This document shows, piece by piece, positions 25,500-33,849 of a stretch of 55,178 nucleotides of DNA. Location of the stretch: the NCBI RefSeq assembly GCF_029889805.1, contig NZ_JARANT010000003.1, positions 1-55,178 of the forward strand, read 5' to 3'. Under the pieces are notes generated by a model. The model did not search any database and was not told the origin of the DNA. It saw only the letters and a program-made list of their open reading frames with translations. The stretch is from Halorubrum sp. Boch-26. GTDB lineage: Archaea > Halobacteriota > Halobacteria > Halobacteriales > Haloferacaceae. The translations under genes were made by a program, and so were the position numbers. How positions within the stretch are numbered: the first letter of the stretch is position 1; each line of letters begins with the position of its first letter.

Positions 25500-26726
25500 A
25501 TGAAGGCGATCAAGGACAGCGTCCACGGTCACGTCCGGCTCGGCGACGTCGCCGCCGAGCTGATCGACACGCCCGCATTCCAGCGGCTGCGCCACATCAA
25601 ACAGCTGTCCACCGTCAGGCTGGTGTACCCCTCCGCGAACCACACCCGCTTCGAGCACAGCCTCGGCGTCTACCACCTCGCACGGAGCGCCGTCGAAGGG
25701 TTCGGCCTCGACGCCGACACGGCCGCCCACGTCCGCGCGGCGGCGCTCCTCCACGACGCCGGCCACGGCCCGTACGGGCACCAGACCGAAGGGGTCATCC
25801 GACGTGCGACCGGGCGCGACCACGACGACATCGAGTGGCTGCTGACCGACGCCGACCGCGAGGTGTGTCAGGTCCTCGAACGCAACGGGCTCGACCCCGG
25901 GCGCGTCGCGTCGCTGATCGCGGGCGAGGGCGGGCTGGGCGCGCTCGTCTCGGGCGAACTCGACGTCGACCGGATGGACTACCTCGTGCGCGACGCCCAC
26001 CACACGGGCGTCCCGTACGGCACGGTCGACACCGGGCGGCTCGTCAACGAGCTCCGGCTCGCGGGCGACGGCGGAGCGGCCGGAAGCGGCGCCGACGGGG
26101 GCGATCCCGAGCGCGCTGAGCTCGTGCTCGCCGAGGGGAACGTCCCCACCGCGGAGAGCCTGCTCGTCGCCCGGTCGCTGATGAACGCGGTCGTCTACCG
26201 CCACCACGTCTCGCGGGTCGCCGGCGCGATGCTTGAGCGCGCCTGCGAGCGCTACCTCGACCGGACCGAGGCCGACGTCGAGACGTTCCGACGGATGGCC
26301 GACCACGACCTCCTCGTCGGGCTCCGCGAGGCCGTCCCCGAGCTCGGCCGGCGCATCGAGCGCCGCGACCTCTACAAGCGGGCGGTGTGGGTCGGGGCGG
26401 AGGACGTACCGGCCGGAACGGTCGACGCCGGTCACGCAGAGGAGCGCACCGCCGAACGCGAGATCGCCGACGCCGTCGGGCTGGACCGCGAGGCGGTCGT
26501 CGTCGACGTCCCCTCCCGGCCCGGGCTGAAGGAGTCCGGCTCGACCGTCGTCGTCGACGGCGTCCCGCAGCGCTTAGAGGACGCCTCCGAGCTCGTCGCC
26601 GGGCTGCGCAGCGCCGAGCGCCGCCGCTGGACGCTCGGCGTCTACTGTCCGGCGACGCACGTCGACGCCGTCGGCGAAGCCGCGCGCGACGTGCTCGGGA
26701 TCAAGACCGTCGGGACGACGGCCTGA
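25500..26726 (+). CDS. HD-domain phosphohydrolase (COG1078/SAMHD1-like), copy 1
   Basis: This protein is 408 residues from the ATG at 25500 (MKAIKDSVHGHVRLGDVAAE). The metal-binding HD domain shows FEHSLGVYHL, ALLHDAGHGPYGH and a later GELDVDRMDYLVRDAHHTGVPYG, the pattern of COG1078 dNTPase-like hydrolases. It should hydrolyse a nucleotide phosphate with a divalent metal; the substrate is unknown. A close paralogue follows at 27285 across a UspA gene on the other strand. A 56-base tract (25626-25681) is identical in both genes, third codon positions included. Confidence 0.85.
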   Translation: MKAIKDSVHGHVRLGDVAAELIDTPAFQRLRHIKQLSTVRLVYPSANHTRFEHSLGVYHLARSAVEGFGLDADTAAHVRAAALLHDAGHGPYGHQTEGVIRRATGRDHDDIEWLLTDADREVCQVLERNGLDPGRVASLIAGEGGLGALVSGELDVDRMDYLVRDAHHTGVPYGTVDTGRLVNELRLAGDGGAAGSGADGGDPERAELVLAEGNVPTAESLLVARSLMNAVVYRHHVSRVAGAMLERACERYLDRTEADVETFRRMADHDLLVGLREAVPELGRRIERRDLYKRAVWVGAEDVPAGTVDAGHAEERTAEREIADAVGLDREAVVVDVPSRPGLKESGSTVVVDGVPQRLEDASELVAGLRSAERRRWTLGVYCPATHVDAVGEAARDVLGIKTVGTTA

Positions 26727-26776
26727 CCGGTGCGACTCGAAACGGCGTCGGAAACGGCTCGGGGCGACGGTCCCCG

Positions 26777-27181
26777 CTACTCTTTGCCCGGCACTGGCAC
26801 CGCGAGCACCGGCCGGTCGCTCCCGAGAATGACGTCTTGGCTCACGCTACCGAAGAAGGCCTTCCCAGTCGGGCGCCGCTTGCGACCGGAAACGCAGATC
26901 ACGTTCGCGTCGATTTCGGCTGCGGCCGTGATCAGTTCGGTGGCCGGGTCGCCGCTGGCCTCGTGGTGGACGCAGTTGACGCCGGCCGATTCGAGCACCT
27001 CCCGGGCGCGGCGCACGGCCGACAGCTGGTGGACCGAGGCACCCTCCGGGTTCTCCTGAAACACGTGACACAGGTGCGCAGTCGTCTCCTCTGCCGCGTG
27101 TGGCAGGTCGGCGATCGCTTCCGCCTGCGCGACCGCACGTTTGTCTTCCACGTTGTCGACCCCCATCAGTACGTCGTACAT
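26777..27181 (-). CDS. UspA-family universal stress protein
   Basis: This protein is 134 residues from the ATG at 27181 (MYDVLMGVDNVEDKRAVAQA); longer frames reach 27355 but lack family features. The fold is a Rossmann-like alpha/beta domain with AHLCHVFQENPEG, AGVNCVHHEASGDPATELITAA, ANVICVSGRKRRPTGKAFFGSVSQDVILGSDRPVLAVPV. The nucleotide-binding G-x2-G-x9-GS pattern is present in altered form. It lies convergent to copy 1 and divergent from copy 2 of the HD proteins. Role in stress tolerance is by family only. Confidence 0.85.
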   Translation of the reverse strand: MYDVLMGVDNVEDKRAVAQAEAIADLPHAAEETTAHLCHVFQENPEGASVHQLSAVRRAREVLESAGVNCVHHEASGDPATELITAAAEIDANVICVSGRKRRPTGKAFFGSVSQDVILGSDRPVLAVPVPGKE

Positions 27182-27254
27182 ACGCACACGTTCGTGGACG
27201 ACCGATATAAACGGTGGCCAAGCTTCCCGCTCGCCGCCACCGTTCCTCCCACTC

Positions 27255-27263
27255 CTTTTATCC
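27255..27263 (+). promoter_or_regulatory. TATA element for HD protein copy 2
   Basis: CTTTTATCC lies 22-30 bases before the ATG at 27285 and supports that start rather than the upstream in-frame ATG at 27141. Confidence 0.55.
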
Positions 27264-27284
27264 GACGCCGACGAACCGACCCGC

Positions 27285-28547
27285 ATGATCACGGTCAAAG
27301 ACACCGTCCACGACCACATCGAGATCGACGGTGTCGCCGCGGCGCTGATCGACACCCCCGTGGTGCAGCGGCTCCGTCACGTGAAACAGCTCGGCACGGT
27401 CCAGCTCGTCTACCCCTCCGCGAACCACACCCGCTTCGAGCACAGCCTCGGCGTCTACCACCTCGCCAGCCGCGCGCTCGACCACCTCGGCATCGGCGGA
27501 AAGCGGGCCGAACGGATCGAGGCGGCGGCGATGCTCCACGACGTCGGGCACGGCCCGTTCAGCCACAACTTGGAGTCGCTTACCCATCGTCGAACCGGGA
27601 AGTATCACGACGACGTGAGCGAACTGCTCGCGAGCGGTGCGGTCGGCGAGGTGCTCCGCGACCGCGACCTCGACCCGGACCGAATCGCCGGGCTCGTCGC
27701 CGGGGAGGGCGCCTACGCCGGGCTCGTTTCGGGCGAACTCGACGTCGACCGCATGGATTACCTCGTGCGCGACGCCTACCACACGGGCGTCCCGTACGGC
27801 ACCATCGACACCGAGCGGTTCGTCCGCGAGCTGACGTTCGTCGAGCGAGACGACGTCGGAGACGGTGACGGTCCGGGCCGCGACGGCCCCGAACTCGTCC
27901 TCGACGAGGGGAACGTCCAGACCGCGGAGAGCCTCCTGCTCGCTCGGGCGCTGATGAACCCCGTCGTCTACACTCACCACGTCGCGCGCATCTCGAAGGC
28001 GATGGTGCGACGGGCCGCGAGCGAGCTGCTGGACGCGACCGGAACGACGGCCGCCGAGCTCAGGCGCATGGACGACCACGACTTCCTCGCCGCGATCCGC
28101 GACTGCCCGGCGACCGCCGAGCTCTCCCGCCGCTACGACGAGCGCGACCTCTACAAGCTGGCGGTGTGGGCCGAGCACGACGACGTCCCCGAGCGTGTCC
28201 ACGAGGCGGACCACGCGGCCGAGATCGCCCTGGAGCGCGAGATCGCCGAGGAGGCCGGCGTCGCCCGCGAGCACGTTGTCCTCGACGTGCCGCCGGAGCC
28301 GTCGATGCGCGAGTCGACCGCCCGGGTGACGGTCAGCGGCGAGGTCCGCCGGCTCGAACGGCAGTCTCCGCTCGTCTCCGCGCTCCGGACCGCGCAGCGC
28401 AACCAGTGGCGCCTCGGCGTGTACGCCCCCGAACCGGCCACCGACCGCGTCGGCCGGGCGGCCGCGGACGTGCTCGGGCTCGACCCGGAGGGACTCGTCG
28501 CGGAGATGCGCGGCGCGATGCCGACGACGCTCGACGAGTTCGAGTAA
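27285..28547 (+). CDS. HD-domain phosphohydrolase (COG1078/SAMHD1-like), copy 2
   Basis: This protein is 420 residues from the ATG at 27285 (MITVKDTVHDHIEIDGVAAA), chosen because a TATA box precedes it. The HD metal site is intact: FEHSLGVYHL, AMLHDVGHGPFSHNLES and GELDVDRMDYLVRDAYHTGVPYG. It is colinear with the protein at 25500 over its whole length. The C-terminal half differs more than the core. Both genes may have arisen by tandem duplication with later gene conversion of the active-site region. Likely a nucleotide phosphohydrolase; substrate unknown. Confidence 0.85.
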   Translation: MITVKDTVHDHIEIDGVAAALIDTPVVQRLRHVKQLGTVQLVYPSANHTRFEHSLGVYHLASRALDHLGIGGKRAERIEAAAMLHDVGHGPFSHNLESLTHRRTGKYHDDVSELLASGAVGEVLRDRDLDPDRIAGLVAGEGAYAGLVSGELDVDRMDYLVRDAYHTGVPYGTIDTERFVRELTFVERDDVGDGDGPGRDGPELVLDEGNVQTAESLLLARALMNPVVYTHHVARISKAMVRRAASELLDATGTTAAELRRMDDHDFLAAIRDCPATAELSRRYDERDLYKLAVWAEHDDVPERVHEADHAAEIALEREIAEEAGVAREHVVLDVPPEPSMRESTARVTVSGEVRRLERQSPLVSALRTAQRNQWRLGVYAPEPATDRVGRAAADVLGLDPEGLVAEMRGAMPTTLDEFE

Positions 28548-28630
28548 GGGAGCGGCGCGGCTCCCACCGTTCCCGTGGCGCACCGATCCGTTCCCGTGAC
28601 GTTTTAACCTCGGGCTGGCGACCGTGAGGT

Positions 28631-29695
28631 ATGCATCTGGAGGGGACGATACTCGCCGGCGACGCGTTCGAACCCGTGGAAGGGCGGGTGGTAGTCGCCG
28701 ACGGGGAAATCGTCCGGATCGAGGAGGCGTCGGTCGAGAGCGACGACGTGATCCTCCCCGCGTTCGTCAACGCCCACACCCACATCGGCGACTCCATCGC
28801 GAAGGAGGCGGGCGAAGGGCTCTCGCTCGACGAACTGGTCGCCCCGCCGGACGGACTCAAACACCGACTGCTCCGGTCGGCGAGCCGCGAGGAGAAGGTG
28901 GCGGCCATGGCGCGGACGCTCCGGTACATGGAGTCGACCGGCACCGGTACGTTCCTGGAGTTCCGCGAGGGCGGCGTCGACGGCGTGGCCGCGCTGCGTG
29001 ACGCGATCGCCGGCGAGGGCGTCGACTTCAGCGAACGCGCGATCGACTCGGTCGTGTTCGGCCGGGACGACCCCGACGTGCTCTCGGTCGCCGACGGCTA
29101 CGGCGCCTCCGGCGCCCGCGACGCCGACTTCGACGCCGTGCGCGCGGAGACCCGCGACGCCGGGAAGCTGTTCGGGATACACGCCGGCGAACGCGACGCC
29201 GACGACATCAACCCCGCGATGGACCTGGACCCGGACTTCCTCGTTCACATGGTCCACGCCGAACCGATCCACCTCGACCGACTCGCGGACCGCAGCGCGC
29301 CGGTCGTCGTCTGCCCGCGCTCGAACCTCGTGACGAACGTCGGCGTCCCGCCGATCCGCGAGCTCGCCGAGCGCACGACCGTCGCGCTCGGCACCGACAA
29401 CGTCATGCTCGACTCGCCGTCGATGTTCCGCGAGATGGAGTTCGCCGCGAAGCTGGCGGACCTCCCCGCCCGCGACGTGCTCCGGATGGCGACCGTCAAC
29501 GGCGCCGAGATCGCCGGGCTGAACCGCGGGGTCGTCGAGCCCGGCGCCGACGCCGACCTGCTCGTGCTCGACGGCGACTCCGACAACCTCGCCGGCGCGC
29601 ACGACCTCGCCCGGGCGATCGTCCGGCGGGCGGGCGCCGCCGACGTCTCGCGGGTCGTGATCGGCGGCGACGAGACCGACTCGTCGGGAGACTGA
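28631..29695 (+). CDS. Amidohydrolase/chlorohydrolase-family metal hydrolase
   Basis: This 354-residue protein is shorter than typical cytosine deaminase/TrzN-type members. It has PAFVNAHTHIGDSIAKEAG (metal-binding HxH), KLFGIHAGERD, FLVHMVHAEPIHLDRLAD, VVCPRSNLVTN and ALGTDNVMLDSPSMFREMEF with the final Asp ligand. The order and motifs match the deaminase branch (S-adenosylhomocysteine, guanine or chlorohydrolase type) of the amidohydrolase superfamily. It should hydrolyse C-N bonds of a nucleobase-like or related molecule. The next gene follows by 27 bases and may be co-transcribed. Confidence 0.8.
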   Translation: MHLEGTILAGDAFEPVEGRVVVADGEIVRIEEASVESDDVILPAFVNAHTHIGDSIAKEAGEGLSLDELVAPPDGLKHRLLRSASREEKVAAMARTLRYMESTGTGTFLEFREGGVDGVAALRDAIAGEGVDFSERAIDSVVFGRDDPDVLSVADGYGASGARDADFDAVRAETRDAGKLFGIHAGERDADDINPAMDLDPDFLVHMVHAEPIHLDRLADRSAPVVVCPRSNLVTNVGVPPIRELAERTTVALGTDNVMLDSPSMFREMEFAAKLADLPARDVLRMATVNGAEIAGLNRGVVEPGADADLLVLDGDSDNLAGAHDLARAIVRRAGAADVSRVVIGGDETDSSGD

Positions 29696-29722
29696 AGCCG
29701 GTCGCGGGCGTAGCGATCGCCG

Positions 29723-30178
29723 ATGGCCACGTTCTCGCTGCTCGCCGGTCTCGCGCTGGGGCCGGTCGTCGGACTGCTCGCGACGCTCGCGATGGACCGC
29801 GTGATGCCCCGGCTCCCTGAGGGGACGACCGCCCCGCGGGTCGCCGCGGGCGTCCTCACGGACACCCAAGTCGACGACGCCCCCGAGCGGCTGGCGACGT
29901 GGGTCCACTACGTCGCCGGCGGCGGCGCGGGGCTCCTCTTCGTCGGCCTCGTCTCCGCGGTTCAACTCGGTCTCGGCGTCGGCGGCACCGTCGCGCTCGC
30001 GGTCGCATCGCCGGTCATGCTCGCGCTGATGGTGGGCTTCTTCGCGCTCGTCCCGCTCCCGCGAGCGCAGGGGCTCCCCCGACAGCGGCTCTCGACGGTC
30101 CGGCGCGACTGGGCGCTCTCGGCCGCGGCGTACGTCGTCGTCGCCGCGGCCCTCGTCGCGGTCGCGGCCGGTCTCTGA
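29723..30178 (+). CDS. Four-helix membrane protein of unknown function
   Basis: This 151-residue protein has about four hydrophobic segments ([80 protein letters not shown]) and basic residues in short loops. No family is recognised. It lies 27 bases after the amidohydrolase and 70 bases before thymidine kinase, so it probably shares the amidohydrolase transcript. Confidence 0.65.
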   Translation: MATFSLLAGLALGPVVGLLATLAMDRVMPRLPEGTTAPRVAAGVLTDTQVDDAPERLATWVHYVAGGGAGLLFVGLVSAVQLGLGVGGTVALAVASPVMLALMVGFFALVPLPRAQGLPRQRLSTVRRDWALSAAAYVVVAAALVAVAAGL

Positions 30179-30248
30179 TCCGGTGTCCGCTCCACTCCGG
30201 CGAACCGGGAGAGAAACGGTTTAGTCGCTGGCACCTGCCCGATCGCTC

Positions 30249-30935
30249 ATGCACGCCATCACTCGATCCGGCTGGATCGAGGTCATCTCCGGCTCGATGT
30301 TTTCGGGAAAGACCGAGGAGCTGCTTCGCCGCCTCCGCCGGTCCGAGATCGCCGGCCAGTCCGTCGCGGTGTACAAGCCCGGGGTCGACGACCGCTACGG
30401 CGAGACGACGATCGGCAGCCACACGGGTCGCCAGTGGGACGCGACCGTCGTCGACAACGAGGGCGACGGCCCCCTCGACATCCTCGACGACGAGCCGTTC
30501 CCCGAGGTCGTCGCGATCGACGAGGCGAACTTCTTCTCCGACGCGCTCGTCGCGGTCTGTAACACGCTCGCTGACGCCGGGACCCGCGTGATCGTCTCCG
30601 GTACCGACCAGACGTTCCGCGGCGAGCCGTTCGAGCCCCTCCCGCAGCTCATGGCGACCGCCGAGTACGTCGACAAGCTCCAGGCGATCTGCTCGCAGTG
30701 CGGCGAGCCCGCCTCGCGGAACCAGCGGCTCATCGAGGGCGAGCCCGCGCACGAGGAGGACCCGACGATCCTCGTCGGCGCCGAGGAGTCGTACGAGGCG
30801 CGGTGTCGCGACTGTCACGTCCTGCGAACGGGCGAGCGCCCGGACGGCGGCCGGTCGTATCTGGCGGACGGGGCGACGGTGTCCGAGGAGTCGACCGACA
30901 CCGCCGAGGGGCCGATGGACGCGAGCGACGACTGA
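30249..30935 (+). CDS. tdk: Thymidine kinase
   Basis: This 228-residue type II thymidine kinase phosphorylates thymidine in nucleoside salvage. The P-loop GSMFSGKT (15-22) is followed by ELLRRLRRSEIAGQSVAVYK, the DEANFF motif, the lasso/substrate loop and two zinc-binding CxxC pairs (CSQCGEPASRNQR and CRDCHVL). The C-terminal 25 residues are an acidic, low-complexity tail. A TATA-like GGTTTAGTC stands about 28 bases before the ATG. Confidence 0.93.
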   Translation: MHAITRSGWIEVISGSMFSGKTEELLRRLRRSEIAGQSVAVYKPGVDDRYGETTIGSHTGRQWDATVVDNEGDGPLDILDDEPFPEVVAIDEANFFSDALVAVCNTLADAGTRVIVSGTDQTFRGEPFEPLPQLMATAEYVDKLQAICSQCGEPASRNQRLIEGEPAHEEDPTILVGAEESYEARCRDCHVLRTGERPDGGRSYLADGATVSEESTDTAEGPMDASDD

Positions 30936-30970
30936 GGATAAAAAGGGAACGCGCGCCGCCGTCCGCCGAA

Positions 30971-31243
30971 CTACTCGTCGATTCGATCGTCGGTTCCCGT
31001 CGCGTCCTCGTCGAGGGTGGTTTCGGGGGCGGTGTCGGCCGTCGCGACGCGGAACAGCCCGACGAGCGAGACGAGCGTGAGGGCGGCTCCCTCGGCCCGC
31101 GCGGCGACGTACGCCCACTCGCGAGGTTCCGCGTCGCCCGCGTCGCGGTACACGACGCGGGTCCACGCCCGCACGACCGGGCGCGGTGCGAGCGTCTGAA
31201 TGAGCCCCACGAGACCGACGACCAACAGCAGCGCTGCTCTCAT
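30971..31243 (-). CDS. Small two-helix membrane protein
   Basis: This 90-residue protein starts at ATG 31243. The open frame extends to 31402, but a TATA element at 31264-31273 (rc of TATTTAAAAG) places the start here. Two hydrophobic helices (MRAALLLVVGLVGLIQTLAP and GAALTLVSLVGLFRVATAD) flank a charged stretch with WTRVVYRDAGDAEPREWAYV. The C-terminus is acidic. No family is recognised; the layout resembles the membrane protein at 38664. Confidence 0.65.
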   Translation of the reverse strand: MRAALLLVVGLVGLIQTLAPRPVVRAWTRVVYRDAGDAEPREWAYVAARAEGAALTLVSLVGLFRVATADTAPETTLDEDATGTDDRIDE

Positions 31244-31320
31244 ACCGACAGGTTCGCCGGGCGTATTTAAAAGCGATGCGCCGCGGACGCTCGGCGTCGG
31301 TGTGGGCGTTCCGACGCCCG

Positions 31321-31836
31321 TCACGCCCGCTCGGCGGCCGCGAGGAACCGCCGACAGGTCGCGGCCGCCCACTCCCGGACCGGCGGCGCGTCCGACCAGC
31401 ACACCGCCGCGATCCCCCGCTCGTCGAACAGCCCGACGACGGCGCGGTCGCCGGCGAGAAGCACTCCGACCGGCGAGTCGCCCTCGTGGCGATACGCCTC
31501 GACGCCGTGGGCAGTGAGGACCGACCGAACTGCGGCTCCTGCGGGACCGCCGAGTCGGTCGACCGCGCTCCCGGTGAACACCAGCCGCGTCTCCCCGTCG
31601 AGGTCGTCCGCGACCCGTCGGGCGAGCGACGAGTCGATCCGCGGGACCACGCCGACGACCGAGTCGTCGCCGTCGACGAGCGCGGCGAGCCGCGCCGCGG
31701 GCCCCGGCTCGTCGTCCCGCCCGACGACGGTGACCGCGGCCTCAGATTCATCGACGTCGACGGCCGCGTCCACGAGCGCGCGGAGCGCGGGTCCGGGCCC
31801 GTCGCCACTCGTCGGTCGGGACCCGTCGTCACTCAC
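31321..31836 (-). CDS. Haloarchaeal protein resembling the effector half of TrmB-like regulators
   Basis: This 171-residue acidic protein has no DNA-binding helix-turn-helix. Its C-terminal half (YRHEGDSPVGVLLAGDRAVV, GLFDERGIAAVCWSDAPPVR, EWAAATCRRFLAAAERA) resembles the C-terminal domain of several haloarchaeal winged-helix regulators, which is related to phospholipase D-like folds. It may be a regulator that lost its HTH, or a partner protein. Its start overlaps the stop of the upstream methyltransferase by 8 bases, so the two form an operon. Confidence 0.55.
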   Translation of the reverse strand: MSDDGSRPTSGDGPGPALRALVDAAVDVDESEAAVTVVGRDDEPGPAARLAALVDGDDSVVGVVPRIDSSLARRVADDLDGETRLVFTGSAVDRLGGPAGAAVRSVLTAHGVEAYRHEGDSPVGVLLAGDRAVVGLFDERGIAAVCWSDAPPVREWAAATCRRFLAAAERA

Positions 31837-32452
31837 CGCCGGGGTCCTCCGGCGACCGCGGGGGGTACGACTGCCGCCCGCCGGTCGACCGCCGGGCGAG
31901 CAGTCGGGCCGTCGCGCGGCGCCGGTCGTCCGGACGCTCCTCGGTCGTCTCGTCGTAGTACAGCACCGTCAGCCCGAGCGCCGCGCGCAGGAGTTCGTTG
32001 GCCGCGAACCGGTACCGGTCGTCGCTCGGGCCGGACGGCGTCGGCGACGCGGACCGGAGGTGGCCCTCGACGAACAGGTAGCCGCCGGGAGCGAGCGCCT
32101 CGGCGAGGTCGGCGAAGCGGTCGAGGGTGTGGAAGAAGCTCATCGTGATCAGCTCGTACGCCTCGGCGGGGAACCCGTACGTGGCGATGTCGCCGTGGAC
32201 CGGTTCGATCCGGTCTCCGATCTCGCGCTCAGCGGCGCGCTCGCCGATGATCCGCAGTCCCTCCCGGGAGGCGTCGAGCGCGTCGACCGCGTAGCCGGCC
32301 TCGGCGAGGAACACCGCGTTGCGGCCGGTGCCCGCGGCGACGTCGAGCGCGCGCCCGTCGGGGATCGAGGGCTCGTACGAGCGCAGTACGGGCGACGGCT
32401 CCGGCTCCCGCGGGTAGTCGCCGGCCGCGAACCGCTCGTCCCAGTCCGTCAT
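31829..32452 (-). CDS. Class I SAM-dependent methyltransferase, TehB-like
   Basis: This 207-residue protein begins MTDWDERFAAGDYPREPEPS and has SAM-binding motif I ALDVAAGTGRNAVFLAEAGY, the acidic VDALDAS, then VHGDIATYGF and LITMSFFHTLDRFADLAEAL followed by APGGYLFVEGH. This matches small soluble methyltransferases of the tellurite-resistance TehB/YbaJ type. The methyl acceptor is unknown. It is the first gene of a two-gene operon and diverges from the CinA-like gene, with 59 bases between starts. Confidence 0.85.
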   Translation of the reverse strand: MTDWDERFAAGDYPREPEPSPVLRSYEPSIPDGRALDVAAGTGRNAVFLAEAGYAVDALDASREGLRIIGERAAEREIGDRIEPVHGDIATYGFPAEAYELITMSFFHTLDRFADLAEALAPGGYLFVEGHLRSASPTPSGPSDDRYRFAANELLRAALGLTVLYYDETTEERPDDRRRATARLLARRSTGGRQSYPPRSPEDPGGE

Positions 32453-32511
32453 GGGTGCGCTTGCGTCCGCCCGAGCGTAAACCCCACGGGCGTGGGGGTC
32501 GCAGTGTGACC

Positions 32512-33030
32512 ATGGACGAGACGGAGTCGACCGCGGCGGTCGTCGGCGACCTGCTGACAGACAGGGACGAGTCGCTCGCGGTCGCGGAGTCGCTGACCGG
32601 CGGCCTGGTCGGGTCGCGCGTGACGGACGTGCCCGGGGCGAGCGCCTACTTCGATCGGGGGTTCGTCACCTACGCGTACGACGCGAAGCGCGAGGTGCTC
32701 GGCGTCTCCCGCGAGTCGCTCGACGCCGAAGGAGCGGTGAGTGCGGCGGTCGCCGAGGAGATGGCGGCCGGCGCGCGGGACCGCGCGGACACGACGTGGG
32801 CGGTCGCCACCACCGGAGTCGCGGGGCCCGGCGGCGGCACCGCGGAGAAGCCCGTCGGCCTCGTGTACGTCGGCGTCGCGCACGCAGCGCCGTGGGGGAC
32901 CGAGGCCTCGTTCGTCCGGAGCGAGCGCGTCGTCCTCGACGGGGACCGCGGCGCCGTGAAACGCGGCGCGGTCGACGCCGCCCTCGACGCGCTCGTTCGG
33001 GCGGTTCGCGGGATCGACGCCGACGAATAA
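32512..33030 (+). CDS. CinA C-terminal-type amidohydrolase (PncC-like)
   Basis: This protein is 172 residues from the ATG at 32512; the upstream extension to 32455 is not family-like. It matches the CinA C-terminal/PncC nicotinamide-nucleotide amidase domain: LAVAESLTGGLVGSRVTDVP, YFDRGFVTYAYDAKREVLGV and ATTGVAGPGGGTAEKPVGLV, with the catalytic Ser in ESLTGG. It would deamidate nicotinamide mononucleotide to recycle NAD. It is a single-domain version lacking the N-terminal MoeA-like domain of full CinA. Confidence 0.88.
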   Translation: MDETESTAAVVGDLLTDRDESLAVAESLTGGLVGSRVTDVPGASAYFDRGFVTYAYDAKREVLGVSRESLDAEGAVSAAVAEEMAAGARDRADTTWAVATTGVAGPGGGTAEKPVGLVYVGVAHAAPWGTEASFVRSERVVLDGDRGAVKRGAVDAALDALVRAVRGIDADE

Positions 33031-33101
33031 GGAAGGAGTCGCCGACGGCCGAGCCGTGCGAATGCGCGAGCGTTTATCCCCGCAGCCCGTGTACGGTCGC
33101 T

Positions 33102-33521
33102 ATGGTCGAACGCGTACTGGTCGCGATGGACGGATCAGAGCTCTCCGAACGGGCGCTACGCTACGCGCTCGACGCGCATCGGGACGCCGACGTCACGGTG
33201 TTACACGTCGTCGGCGAGCCCTCCGGAATGATGGGAGCGGCGACGGGAATCGCGCTCGCGGACGACAGCGAAGAGCGGGTTCAAGAGCTCTCGGAGGAGG
33301 TGTTCGAACAGGCGGGGGAGGTCGCCTCCGAACACGGTGTCACGGTCAACGTGGAGGCCGAGGTCGGGTCGCCGGCGAGCCGAATCGTCGAGCGCGCCGA
33401 GGAGTTCGACGTGGTCGTGATCGGGACCCACAGCGGGTCGCTCGCCGACCGGCTCCTCGTCGGCAACGTGGCGAAGTCGGTGTTTCAGAACGCGCCGGTT
33501 CCCGTGACGGTCGTGCGTTAA
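33102..33521 (+). CDS. UspA-family universal stress protein
   Basis: This protein is 139 residues from the ATG at 33102 (MVERVLVAMDGSELSERALR), preceded by a TATA element GTTTATCC at 33072-33079. The complete ATP-binding motif is visible in FDVVVIGTHSGSLADRLLVG followed by NVAKSVFQNAPVPVTVVR. It is one of three UspA genes in the window. Cytoplasmic, probably dimeric; cellular role unknown. Confidence 0.9.
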   Translation: MVERVLVAMDGSELSERALRYALDAHRDADVTVLHVVGEPSGMMGAATGIALADDSEERVQELSEEVFEQAGEVASEHGVTVNVEAEVGSPASRIVERAEEFDVVVIGTHSGSLADRLLVGNVAKSVFQNAPVPVTVVR

Positions 33522-33561
33522 CTCGGGCGGTGTCGGTTCGGCCGGTTCCCGCTCCGCCCCG

Positions 33562-33768
33562 TCACCCGTCGATGTACGCGTGACCGACGACCGCGACGAT
33601 CAGCGCCGCGACGACGATCCACGCGAACGGCTCAACGGCGAGCAGCCGGAGCGGCCGGACCACCGACTCGTCGAGACCGAACAACGCTCCCGCGGCGAAG
33701 ACGACCGCGAGGACGAGGGCGGCAACGACCCCGGCGACGCCGAGCAGCGCGGTGTCGGTCCGATCCAT
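33562..33768 (-). CDS. Small two-helix membrane protein
   Basis: This 68-residue protein has two hydrophobic helices, LLGVAGVVAALVLAVVFAAG and FAWIVVAALIVAVVGHAYID, joined by a short loop with LDESVVRPLRLL. A TATA-like GTTTATG (minus strand) stands about 25 bases upstream. This is a common architecture among small haloarchaeal membrane proteins without known function. Confidence 0.6.
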   Translation of the reverse strand: MDRTDTALLGVAGVVAALVLAVVFAAGALFGLDESVVRPLRLLAVEPFAWIVVAALIVAVVGHAYIDG

Positions 33769-33849
33769 ACGGCGGATCCGTCTGGGGCGTACATAAACGG
33801 ATCCCGAACGAATCGGAACTCATTCTCAACGAGCCTGCACGGACCGCGC

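Noticed and set aside
30015-31832. Minus-strand open frame of 605 codons opposite thymidine kinase
   Set aside because: It runs across tdk and other genes with strong evidence, and has no start context or motif.
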